Assembly (NCBI GenBank): GCA_035468285.1
Contig: DATISY010000101.1
Span: 1-56,379 of the forward strand
Reading direction: 5' to 3'
Origin: PALSA-555 sp035468285
Lineage (GTDB): Bacteria > Actinomycetota > Acidimicrobiia > IMCC26256 > PALSA-555
DNA: 56,379 nucleotides
Shown here: positions 41,620 through 49,462 of the stretch, piece after piece
Layout of the letters: every line of letters begins with the position of its first letter
Position numbering within the stretch: position 1 is the first letter of the stretch
Position numbers and translations under genes: made by a program
The notes under the pieces: generated by a model
Database searches by the model: none
What the model was told of the DNA's origin: nothing
The model's input: only the letters and a program-made list of their open reading frames with translations

Positions 41620-41889
41620 GTGAAGTACGTGCTCTTCTACGAGTCGGGTCCCGACGTGGCCGCGACGGCGCCCGCGTACTTCCCCGATCACCGGGCCCGG
41701 CTCGACGACTTTCACGCCCGAGGATCGCTGCTGATGGTGGGCACGCTCGAGGACGCGCAAGCGAACGGGTCGATGGCCGTCTTCACGACCCGAGACGCGG
41801 CGCAGGAGTTCGCCCGCGGCGACCCGTTCGTCGTGCACGGCGTCGTCGCGCGCTGGCGGGTCCTGGAGTGGAACGAGATCCTCGCCTGA
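41620..41889 (+). CDS. YCII-related protein
   Basis: An 89-residue protein of the YCII/ferredoxin-like fold from GTG 41620, with GGAGG 7 nt upstream. It shows KYVLFYESGPDVAATAPAY, the helix FPDHRARLDDFHARGSLLMV, then GTLEDAQANGSMAVFTTRDA and DPFVVHGVVARWRVLEWNE. The His-Asp pair typical of YciI enzymes is seen at FPDHRARLDDF. Role unknown, possibly detoxification. Confidence 0.87.
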   Translation: MKYVLFYESGPDVAATAPAYFPDHRARLDDFHARGSLLMVGTLEDAQANGSMAVFTTRDAAQEFARGDPFVVHGVVARWRVLEWNEILA

Positions 41890-41944
41890 ACGGAGCCACG
41901 ACGGCCGCCCCAGCGGGCCCGCGCGGGTCCCCCGGGGCGGGCGT

Positions 41945-42766
41945 TCAGGATCCTTTCCGTTTGGCGGCTGAACGCCCCCGACGGGATGGGCTCGGGGTCG
42001 ACGAGCCCTGCGCCGCCCTGTTGCCCGCCTTCGTCGGGGGGCCGCGCAGGATCCAGGCGAAGCCCACCGCGACTGCGCCGCCGACGAGCGGCCCGGCGAC
42101 GTACGCCCAGAGCGCCGTCCAGTGCCCGCCGACCAGCGCGGGGCCGAGTGATCGCGCCGGGTTCATGGATGCGCCGCTGATCGGGGCGGACCACAGCCCG
42201 GCAAGCGCGATGTAGCCACCGACGGCCAGGGCGGCGTTCGGCCCGATGTTGCGCCCGCCGGACGCGGTGCCGAGAATGACGCTCACGAGACCGAGCGTGA
42301 GCACGGCCTCGAGGACGAGCACCTGCACGTCCGAGATGTCGTGCCCGGGCAGCGTCGCCCCGAGATGCCCGATGTTGCCGAACATGGCGCGGAGAAACCC
42401 GGCGGCGAGGACGGCGCCGACGAGCTGCACGGCGATGTAGCCCGGCACGCGCCGCCACGGGAAGTTGCCCCGGGCGGCGAACGACAGTGTCACCGCGGGA
42501 TTGAGGTGGGCGCCTCCGACCGCGCCGAGAAAGTAGATGACGGCCATCACCGTCAGGCCGGGGGCGACGACCTGCGCCGAGAGCGACACGCGGCCGTGGC
42601 TGACCGCGTCGACGACCGGGCCTCCGGCGGCGGCGAGCACGAGCAGGAACGTGCCGAGTATCTCCGAGAACAACCGCCGCCACTCGTAGTGCGGGTCGAC
42701 GTCGAAATCGTCGTGTAGCGGGACTTCGAGCTCGAGGGCGGCGTCCTTGGGGGTCCGTCCGGGCAT
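41945..42766 (-). CDS. Aquaporin / MIP channel
   Basis: A 273-residue channel with six helices and two NPA half-helices: GGAHLNPAVTLSFAARG (about 86) and GASMNPARSLGPALVGG (about 199). The residue after the second NPA is Arg, as in the selectivity filter. The N-terminus is a 30-residue acidic extension, and the C-terminus is basic (RRGRSAAKRKGS). It conducts water or small neutral solutes such as glycerol. ATG 42766 has a weak ribosome site. It is divergent from the GrdB-like gene. Confidence 0.92.
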   Translation of the reverse strand: MPGRTPKDAALELEVPLHDDFDVDPHYEWRRLFSEILGTFLLVLAAAGGPVVDAVSHGRVSLSAQVVAPGLTVMAVIYFLGAVGGAHLNPAVTLSFAARGNFPWRRVPGYIAVQLVGAVLAAGFLRAMFGNIGHLGATLPGHDISDVQVLVLEAVLTLGLVSVILGTASGGRNIGPNAALAVGGYIALAGLWSAPISGASMNPARSLGPALVGGHWTALWAYVAGPLVGGAVAVGFAWILRGPPTKAGNRAAQGSSTPSPSRRGRSAAKRKGS

Positions 42767-42886
42767 GGCCCAGGATGTACCCCGCGGGGTGGCCCCGTCT
42801 ACCCGCACGTCGAGCGAGACGTCGCCCGGCCCTCGCGATCGGTGGGGAGCGCGGCGACGAGGCGGCGAGCTCCGTAGGGTGGAGGG

Positions 42887-43756
42887 ATGCGCGTCGACAG
42901 CTTCCGCTTCCTGCCGCGCAGCTTCCGCCCGCTCTTCGAGGGTGCCCGGCCGCTCGAGGGCGAGACCGAGCCGGTGTGGGCGCCGTTCGCACCGCGCCTC
43001 GGCGACGCGACCGTGATGCTGCTCACCTCCGCGGGTCTCTCCCGCCGGGGGGAACAGGAGCCCTTCGACGGTGATCGGGAGCGACGGGAACCGACGTGGG
43101 GCGACCCGACGTGGCGACCCATCCCCCGGGAGACCGCCCAGGGCCAGCTGGAGATGATGCATCTCCACGTGAACCCCGAAGACGTGCTCGCCGACCATGA
43201 GGTCGCGCTCCCGCTCCGAGCCCTGGACCGGCTGGTCGCCCAGGGGATCGTGGGAGCGTCCGCACCGAGCCACGCCTCGGTCATGGGTTATCAAGCAGCT
43301 GACCTCGCAGTGTGGCGCCAACGGACCGCCCCCGAGATCGTCGAGGTCGCGCGGGGCGACGGCATCGACGGCGTCGTGCTCGCTCCCGTCTGACCCGACT
43401 GCTGTCGCAACGTGCCCGTGCTGGCACGTCGCCTCGAGGCCGCCGGCGTCCCCACGGTCGTGGTGACGATGATGCCCGACCTCGCCGAAGCGTTGATCGC
43501 CCCGCGGATCGTCGGCGTCGAGTTCCCCTTCGGGCATCCGTTCGGGATGCCCCATGATCCGGCGCTGCAGCAGCGGGTCCTCGAGCTCGCCGCCGTCGTC
43601 CTGGCCGGCGCCGCCGGCCCCGGCACGCGCGTCGACCTCGACGTCGAGTGGCCGTTCCCGGTCCGGGAGGCCTATCGAGCGTGGCAGCCGGCGGAGCCGA
43701 GCCCGATCGTCGCGCACCTGCTCGAGCAGGCCCGATCCGCCCGCCGCACGCCCTGA
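42887..43756 (+). CDS. GrdB-like (glycine/sarcosine/betaine reductase B family) predicted selenoprotein
   Basis: One frame of 289 residues from ATG 42887 (GGAGGG upstream), interrupted only by TGA at 43391-43393. Before it: DSFRFLPRSFRPLFEGARP, LHVNPEDVLADHEVALPLRA, SHASVMGYQ, and DGIDGVVLAPV. After it: PDCCRNVPVLARRLEAAGVP and VGVEFPFGHPFGMPHDPALQ. Cys relatives read CPxC at this point, so the TGA is the first redox Cys, giving U169-P-D-C172-C173. A SECIS-like hairpin follows. GrdB proteins form the substrate-binding part of selenium-dependent reductases; lone actinobacterial relatives have no proven substrate. The alternative of two separate genes would leave neither with a complete site. 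Confidence 0.82.
43407..43432 (+). promoter_or_regulatory. Predicted bacterial SECIS element of the GrdB-like gene
   Basis: ACGUGCC (43410-43416) pairs perfectly with GGCACGU (43423-43429) around loop CGUGCU; beyond one A-C mismatch two more pairs extend it. The loop begins 23 nt after the UGA and has G as its second base. It shares the CGUG loop start with the element in the peroxiredoxin-like gene. Confidence 0.7.
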
Positions 43757-43772
43757 CGCCGCCAACCTCGCC

Positions 43773-43791
43773 GCCGGATTGCTCCTCCGGC
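43773..43791 (+). terminator. Hairpin after the GrdB-like gene
   Basis: GCCGGA (43773-43778) pairs with TCCGGC (43786-43791) over a 7-nt loop, 16 nt after the stop. A probable terminator of the predicted selenoprotein gene. Confidence 0.4.
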
Positions 43792-44307
43792 CTCGCGACG
43801 AGGGCTACGGTTCGGCAACCCGAGTGACGGTCGCGGCGCGGCCCATGAGCCGCGTCGTCGGGCTGGCGATGCTCGCCACGATCAGCGCCGTGTCGCCCAG
43901 CTTGTGTGGAGTGATGTCCCCACCTGGGGTGAGCGTCGCCTCGTTGGCCCTGATCGATGGTCCGGTAGGACTGGCCGCCACGCGCACCATCCCCGCCGCC
44001 GTCCGCCTCGGGACCGGCACGGTGGAGCCCCACCGGCGGGGGGCCGTGGCCCGAGCGATCGGCCGCGACCACCTGCTGAGCCTCGGCGGCGTCGTCGCGC
44101 TCCTCGTCCTCCAGCTCGCCGTGGGCCGCGAGCTGCGATTCCCGTGGAGGCTCTGGAGGCGGGTCCTCGGTGCGTGGCCTCCAGGGGCCCACCGCGGCGC
44201 CACACGGGCGGGCGTCTCGCCCAGCTGCCAGCGGCGCGCGGGAGCGCCGGGTGCTCCAATCCGCCTCGGGGGTCAAGGGACCGCACATATCGGTCGATCG
44301 GTTGAAG
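43792..44307. other. Stretch with ambiguous frames before the GGDEF-EAL gene
   Basis: A plus frame from ATG 43845 and a minus frame ending at 43805 (MVRVAASPTGPSIRANEATL, then SIASPTTRLMGRAATVTRV) are both open and GC-rich at third positions. Neither matches a family I know nor has a clear ribosome site, so no gene is called. The promoter of the following gene should lie here. Confidence 0.35.
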
Positions 44308-46554
44308 GTGAGGGGCACCGGGTTCTGGCCACGTCTGCGCAGCCGGCTGCTGGGCCCGAGCCAGCTGGCCATGCTGGTCGTCGCGCCCTCGTTGTGGGTC
44401 GGGCGCTCCCTCGGGCTCGTGGCGCCGATCTCGATCTGGTGGCTGCTGGCGATCCTCGCCGTCGCGCAGGCCGTGACCGCGCTGGCGTACGCCCTCTGGG
44501 CGGACGCGCGCGCCGGCTGGCGACTCTTCGTCCGGGTCGGCGCGCAGCTGAGCGTCATCGGCGCCATGATGTACGCGATCGGGTGGGGGCCGACGCTCGC
44601 CATCGGCCTCGTGTTCGGCGCCGTCGACAACGTCCGGGTATCGGGGTCGCGGGCCGCGTTGCCCGCGGCGTTCTGGAGCCTGATCACGATCGGGTTCGGG
44701 CAGTTGGCGATCGCGATCGGACTCGCCCCATCGCTGATCTCCGAGCCGCGCGTCCACGGGCTCGCTGTCCTTGCCGCTTTGGGGACGGTGTTCACGGTCG
44801 TGCTCTTCGGGTGGGCGACGCGCGAGACGGAACAGGCCGAGTCCGAGATCGTGCACCGCGACCGCGAGTTTCGGGCGCTGGTGCAGAACGCCGCCGACAT
44901 CATCATGGTTGTGAACCCGGACGGCGACGTGCGCTACGTCAGCCCCGCGTTCGAGCGCGTCCTCGGTTATGAGGCGAGCGACGCCGTCGGGGAGTCCGCG
45001 CTCGCGTTCGCGCATCCTGACGACGTCGAGAGCGCGTCGCAGGCTCTCGCCGCGATCCAAGGCGACGGGCGGCGCGCGGCGTGTATCGAGGTACGGCTCC
45101 GGCGCCGCGACCGGGAGTGGATCTGGTTCGAGGCCAGCGTGACCAACCTGCTCCATGACCCCGTCGTGGGGGGGATCGTCGCGAACCTGCGGGACATCAG
45201 CCAGCACAAAGCCACCGCGGCGCGCCTCACCTACGCCGCGATCCACGACTCGCTCACCGGGCTCGCCAACCGGCCGCGGTTCGTGGAGCGGGTGAACCGA
45301 GCACTCGGCCACGCCACCCGGCGGGGCCGGAGAGTCGGCGTCATCTTCCTCGACCTCGATCGGTTCAAGGTCGTCAACGACAGCCTCGGCCACGCCGCCG
45401 GGGACCAGCTCCTCGGAGCGCTCGCCGACCGGCTACGGGGCGCCGTGCGCCCGTCCGACACTGTGGCCCGCGTCGGCGGTGACGAGTTCGTCATCCTCTG
45501 CGACGACGTGGTCGACACCGCCGCGGCGTTGGAGGTCGCGGAGCGGATCACCCAGGCCATCGTCCGGCCCACCGTCATCGACGACCGCGAGCTGTTCGTC
45601 ACCGCCAGTCTCGGTGTCGTCGTCTCGCGCGGCCCCGACGACTCGGCCGATGCGCTGCTGCGCGACGCTGACGCCGCGATGTACCGGGCCAAGGACCAGG
45701 GGCGGGCCCGCATCGAGCTCTTCGACGAGGCGACCCACCGGCGGGCGGTCACGTTCCTGGAGCTCGACGCCGACCTGCACCGGGCCGTCGAACGCAACGA
45801 GTTCGTGGTGCACTACCAGCCGATCGTGGATCTCACGACCGGGAAGGTCAGCGGCCTCGAGGCGCTCCTCCGCTGGCAGCACCCGACCCGGGGCCTCGTC
45901 GAGCCGGACGAGTTCATCGGTCGCGCCGAGGACAACGGTCTGATCGTGCCGATGGGGTTCTGGGCCCTCCGCGAAGCCTGCCGGCAAACCACGGTCTGGC
46001 AGTCCCGCCAGTCGAGGGGGCCACCGTTGCACGTCAGCGTGAACCTGGCGCCGCGCCAGCTCACCCACCGGAGCCTGGTCCCACAGCTCGACGAGATCCT
46101 CCGCCGCACCGGGATCAACCCGGCGACGGTATGGCTGGAGCTGACCGAGGGCGCGCTCATGGAGGATGCCGAGAAGACGATCACCGTGCTGACCGCGCTG
46201 CGTGAGCTTGGGGTCCACCTCGCCGTCGATGACTTCGGCACCGGATACTCCTCGTTGGCGTACCTCAAACGGTTCCCGGTCGAGGCGCTCAAAGTCGACC
46301 GCACGTTCGTCGACGGGCTCGGCCGCGAATCCGAGGACACGAGCATCGTCGGCGCCGTCGTCGGCCTGGCGCACTCGCTCGGCATCGGCGCGATCGCCGA
46401 AGGGCTCGAAACCCCGTCCCAGCTCGCGGAGCTGCGCACGATGGGCTGTGACTTCGCGCAAGGATTCCTGTTCGGGCCACCGAAGGCCGCGCCCGAGGTG
46501 GGCGAGCAGCCCGCTGACGACCTGCGCCGCTGGCACGACGACGTCATCACCTGA
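44308..46554 (+). CDS. PAS-GGDEF-EAL c-di-GMP signalling protein
   Basis: About 748 residues. Six or so membrane helices at the N-terminus, a PAS domain (about 185-300, FRALVQNAADIIMVVNPDGD), then GGDEF and EAL domains. The cyclase site is intact (RVGGDEFVIL, about 390) and the inhibitory site RPSD lies exactly five residues before it. The EAL domain has GLEALLRWQHP, VNLAPRQL, LELTEGALM, DDFGTGYSSL, KVDRTFV and AEGLET, so the phosphodiesterase residues are also complete. It may make or break c-di-GMP depending on the signal. The start is uncertain: GTG 44308 or TTG 44302. Confidence 0.92.
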   Translation: MRGTGFWPRLRSRLLGPSQLAMLVVAPSLWVGRSLGLVAPISIWWLLAILAVAQAVTALAYALWADARAGWRLFVRVGAQLSVIGAMMYAIGWGPTLAIGLVFGAVDNVRVSGSRAALPAAFWSLITIGFGQLAIAIGLAPSLISEPRVHGLAVLAALGTVFTVVLFGWATRETEQAESEIVHRDREFRALVQNAADIIMVVNPDGDVRYVSPAFERVLGYEASDAVGESALAFAHPDDVESASQALAAIQGDGRRAACIEVRLRRRDREWIWFEASVTNLLHDPVVGGIVANLRDISQHKATAARLTYAAIHDSLTGLANRPRFVERVNRALGHATRRGRRVGVIFLDLDRFKVVNDSLGHAAGDQLLGALADRLRGAVRPSDTVARVGGDEFVILCDDVVDTAAALEVAERITQAIVRPTVIDDRELFVTASLGVVVSRGPDDSADALLRDADAAMYRAKDQGRARIELFDEATHRRAVTFLELDADLHRAVERNEFVVHYQPIVDLTTGKVSGLEALLRWQHPTRGLVEPDEFIGRAEDNGLIVPMGFWALREACRQTTVWQSRQSRGPPLHVSVNLAPRQLTHRSLVPQLDEILRRTGINPATVWLELTEGALMEDAEKTITVLTALRELGVHLAVDDFGTGYSSLAYLKRFPVEALKVDRTFVDGLGRESEDTSIVGAVVGLAHSLGIGAIAEGLETPSQLAELRTMGCDFAQGFLFGPPKAAPEVGEQPADDLRRWHDDVIT

Positions 46555-46572
46555 GCGGTCCCGACGCCCGGG

Positions 46573-46591
46573 ACCGCGTTAGGTTCGCGGT
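46573..46591 (+). terminator. Hairpin after the GGDEF-EAL gene
   Basis: ACCGCG (46573-46578) pairs with CGCGGT (46586-46591) over loop TTAGGTT, 18 nt after the stop. Probable terminator. Confidence 0.4.
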
Positions 46592-46694
46592 TCCGTCTCC
46601 GACCCCGCCGGGGTCCGCGTCGAGCCGATAGGCGGGAAGAACGACACCGGATCACCCCGAGCCGGTTGCCCCGACCGGTCCCCCAGGAGGAGCG

Positions 46695-47669
46695 ATGAAG
46701 TACGTCGAAGCGGCAGGGTTGCGGCTCTCCGCGATCGGTCTCGGCTGCTGGCAGTTCGGGTCCCGCGACTGGGGCTACGGCAAGTCGTACGGGGAGACCA
46801 CCGCGGCTGCGCTCGTGCACCGGGCGCTCGACCTGGGCGTGAACCTGGTCGACACCGCCGAGGTCTACGCCCACGGGGTGTCCGAGGCGATCCTGGGCCG
46901 CGCCCTCGCCGGGCGCCGCGACGAGGCATTCGTCGCCACGAAGGTCCTCCCGGTGTGGCCGACCGCCGGGCGAGTCGAGGAGCACGGGCGGCTGTCCGCG
47001 CTGCGTCTCGGGGTGGAGCACATCGACCTGTACCAGGTGCACTGGCCGAACCCCGTCGTGCCGCTCCGCTCGACGATGCAGGGCATGCGCGGCCTGCAGG
47101 ACGAGGGAGTCGTCAAGGAGGTCGGGGTCAGCAACTTCTCCGCCGACCGCTGGGCCGCCGCCGAGCACGACCTCGGCCGTCGTGTCGTCTCGAACCAGGT
47201 GCATTTCAGCCTGCTGCACCGCAAGCCCGATCGCGGCAACGTCGCCTACGCGGTGGAGCACGACCGAATCGTGATCGCGTACAGCCCCCTGGAGCAGGGT
47301 GTGCTTGGCGGCCGCTACGACGCGGAGCACCCGCCGCCCGGGCCGGCGCGGCGCAACAACCCGCTATGCCTTCCCGAGAACCTCCAGCGCGCCACGCCTG
47401 TCATCGAAGCGGTCCGCCGCATCGCCAAGACCCACGACGCGACGCCGGCCCAGGTGGCACTGGCCTGGCTGCTCGCCAAGCCGAACGTCGTCGCGATCCC
47501 CGGTGCCAGCTCGGTCGAGCAGCTCGAGCGCAACGTCGCGGCCGCTGACCTCGACCTGAGCGAGGCCGAAGTCGCCGAGCTCACCGCCGAGAGCGACCGG
47601 TTCCAGCCGATCAGCCCACCGGCCACGGGGCTCGCGCTCCTGCGGGCCCGCCGGTCCTCCGCAGCCTGA
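46695..47669 (+). CDS. Aldo/keto reductase
   Basis: A 324-residue NADPH-dependent (beta-alpha)8 oxidoreductase from ATG 46695 behind AGGAGGAGCG. The catalytic tetrad is visible: Asp and Tyr in NLVDTAEVYAHG, Lys in AFVATKVLP, His in LYQVHWPNP. The C-terminal cofactor region is IAYSPLEQGVLGGRYD and VAIPGASSVEQLERNVAA. It reduces aldehydes or ketones; substrate unknown. It ends before a strong bidirectional hairpin. Confidence 0.93.
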   Translation: MKYVEAAGLRLSAIGLGCWQFGSRDWGYGKSYGETTAAALVHRALDLGVNLVDTAEVYAHGVSEAILGRALAGRRDEAFVATKVLPVWPTAGRVEEHGRLSALRLGVEHIDLYQVHWPNPVVPLRSTMQGMRGLQDEGVVKEVGVSNFSADRWAAAEHDLGRRVVSNQVHFSLLHRKPDRGNVAYAVEHDRIVIAYSPLEQGVLGGRYDAEHPPPGPARRNNPLCLPENLQRATPVIEAVRRIAKTHDATPAQVALAWLLAKPNVVAIPGASSVEQLERNVAAADLDLSEAEVAELTAESDRFQPISPPATGLALLRARRSSAA

Positions 47670-47843
47670 CGCGAACACCGAGCGACGCTGCCCGTCATCG
47701 GGGCGGTGCGCGCGCGCAGCCAACCCAAGCCATGCGTGGCCGACCTTGCGGCTCTCAGCCGGCACTCGCGGCCAGGTCTCGGACGGACGTTCGTCGCGGT
47801 TCGTCACGACGGGGCCGCTGAGGCGCTCATGCTCCTGACGAGC

Positions 47844-47881
47844 GGGAGGGCCCGCGCCGCGGCACGCGGGTGGGCCCTCCC
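47844..47881. terminator. Bidirectional hairpin between convergent genes
   Basis: GGGAGGGCCC (47844-47853) pairs with GGGCCCTCCC (47872-47881); the intervening GCG and CGC can extend the stem with a small bulge. It lies between the convergent aldo/keto reductase and membrane-protein genes and can serve both. Confidence 0.55.
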
Positions 47882-47890
47882 CGCCGGTCG

Positions 47891-48562
47891 CTAGGGCTTC
47901 GTGGCCTCCACCGGGGCCAGGTCGCGGGTCAAGAGGAGCACGCTGAGGATCAGAAGCCACCCCGCCCAGATCAAGAACGCGACCAGTCCCACGGTGTGGA
48001 TCGGGGTGTCGTTGTCGGCGACGCCGATGCCGGCGATGAGCCACAGCACGGCGATCCCCTCACCGATCCATCCGAGGAACCGCTCCACGACCGGGTAGCG
48101 CAGGATCATGACCGATGTCGCTGAGGTGAAGACCGCGAGGGCGAACGCGCCGACCGCCAGCAGCACCGTGGCGAACAAGTAGAAAACCTGCGCCACACCG
48201 CCGCCGAGGTCACCGACGTAGAGCGCGACGAACGCGACGCTCGCCCCCGCGATGGTCGCAAGCACGAGGCTGGCGATGCCACCGATGAGGGCAATGACCG
48301 ACAGGCGCGTCCCCCCGATCTCGGCCCGCCGCAGGCGGGTCCACAGGCTGCCGAGGAACCACAGGAACGCCACCGCGGCCAGCCCGTTGAGATACGCGCC
48401 AACCTTCAGCGCGTCCTGATTGTCATGGAAGTAGCTGACGATCTTCGCCCCCGAATCGGTGGGCTTCGGCGGCGTGCCGCCGATCAGCGCGGCGACGACG
48501 ACCAGGACCACGAACACGATCCCGGCCGCGAGGCCGTACCGCTCCCAGGTGGAATCGTTCAC
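47891..48562 (-). CDS. Six-helix membrane protein of unknown function
   Basis: A 223-residue protein from ATG 48562. Helices are GIVFVVLVVVAALIGG, VGAYLNGLAAVAFLWFLG, IALIGGIASLVLATIAG, VFYLFATVLLAVGAFAL, GEGIAVLWLIAGIGV and FLIWAGWLLILSVLLL. The extracytoplasmic loop TPPKPTDSGAKIVSYFHDNQ is conserved in DUF4386-like actinobacterial proteins of this size. No catalytic residue is evident. It is divergent from the P460-type cytochrome gene. Confidence 0.7.
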   Translation of the reverse strand: MNDSTWERYGLAAGIVFVVLVVVAALIGGTPPKPTDSGAKIVSYFHDNQDALKVGAYLNGLAAVAFLWFLGSLWTRLRRAEIGGTRLSVIALIGGIASLVLATIAGASVAFVALYVGDLGGGVAQVFYLFATVLLAVGAFALAVFTSATSVMILRYPVVERFLGWIGEGIAVLWLIAGIGVADNDTPIHTVGLVAFLIWAGWLLILSVLLLTRDLAPVEATKP

Positions 48563-48819
48563 GTCTGCCTCCCGATAGACGATGGTGGAGCCGCGGGGAC
48601 GGCCCCCACCGGCACCAGGGGGCTACTGGACACGAGGGCCGCTCGCAAGTGAGAGGCGAAGCACGGCCTCCCACCAGCGAAGATGTCGCCTCCGCCCGAG
48701 AGCTCCTCGTGGCCACCGTCTCGTGGCGTGACCAATCCGCGGCGCTCCGAACCCCGTATACCGTGCAGGCCGCGCCGCGGGCGAGGCCAGGCCGGGCGAC
48801 TCGCGCCCGAGGGGGCGTC

Positions 48820-49413
48820 GTGGACACCCGCACCGTGCGTGACGGCGTCAGGGTCACCGGCGCGACGGTCACCGCCGGTGTCGTCCTGATCGTCACGCTC
48901 GCCGCGTTCGGCGTCGACAGCGGCCAAGCCGTCCTGCATGTGCGCCACCCGCCAGTCGCCCAGGACCTCCAGATGCGGGCCAGCGACTTCCACAACCTGC
49001 ACACGATGACGATGGTGCGCGGGTTCTTCGTCGACAACCGGCTCGGGCATCTCGCAGCGGCGCTGCGCGCCGCGCGGGCCGGCAAGGGCGTGTACCCCGT
49101 CGGGACGATCCTCCAGCTCGTCCCCCAGGAAGCGATGGTCAAGCGGCGCAAGGGGTTCAGTCCCGCGACCCACGACTGGGAGTTCTTCTTCCTCCAGACG
49201 ACCCCGCAAGGCAGCACGATCGTGAACCACGGCACGACCACGGTCGTGAACCGGTTCGGCGGCAACTGCGCGAGCTGTCACCTCGCGGCCCAGTCCCACT
49301 TCGACCTGGTCTGCGAACACAACCACGGCTGCGCGCCGCTGCCCGTCGGCGACGACGTGATCGCCGCCATCCAACGCGCCGACCCCCGACCGCTCACCCC
49401 ACCCACGAGCTGA
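48820..49413 (+). CDS. Exported cytochrome P460-like c-type haem protein
   Basis: A 197-residue protein. GTG 48820 lies behind GAGGGGGCGTC and gives a short N-terminus and a membrane helix (VTAGVVLIVTLAAFGV). The C-terminal part carries a haem-c motif in GGNCASCHLAAQSHFD, as in P460 proteins, with WEFFFLQTTPQGSTIVNHG before it and two more Cys at the end (VCEHNHGC). P460 proteins oxidise hydroxylamine or bind NO; relatives without proven activity are common. An upstream start at 48649 is possible but lacks support. Confidence 0.75.
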   Translation: MDTRTVRDGVRVTGATVTAGVVLIVTLAAFGVDSGQAVLHVRHPPVAQDLQMRASDFHNLHTMTMVRGFFVDNRLGHLAAALRAARAGKGVYPVGTILQLVPQEAMVKRRKGFSPATHDWEFFFLQTTPQGSTIVNHGTTTVVNRFGGNCASCHLAAQSHFDLVCEHNHGCAPLPVGDDVIAAIQRADPRPLTPPTS

Positions 49414-49462
49414 GTCCGACTCGTCGTCGCGGCGCCGTCCGCGCCTCTAGCATCCCGCAGCG

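Noticed and set aside
43412..43756. A separate 114-residue gene after the GrdB-like TGA
   Set aside because: It is in the same frame as the upstream 168 codons and continues the same family domain; its possible start lies within the SECIS-like hairpin without a ribosome site.
43845..44307. Possible membrane protein before the GGDEF-EAL gene
   Set aside because: One hydrophobic stretch is present, but the frame runs far into the GGDEF-EAL gene in the wrong frame, and a minus frame over the same bases is equally plausible.
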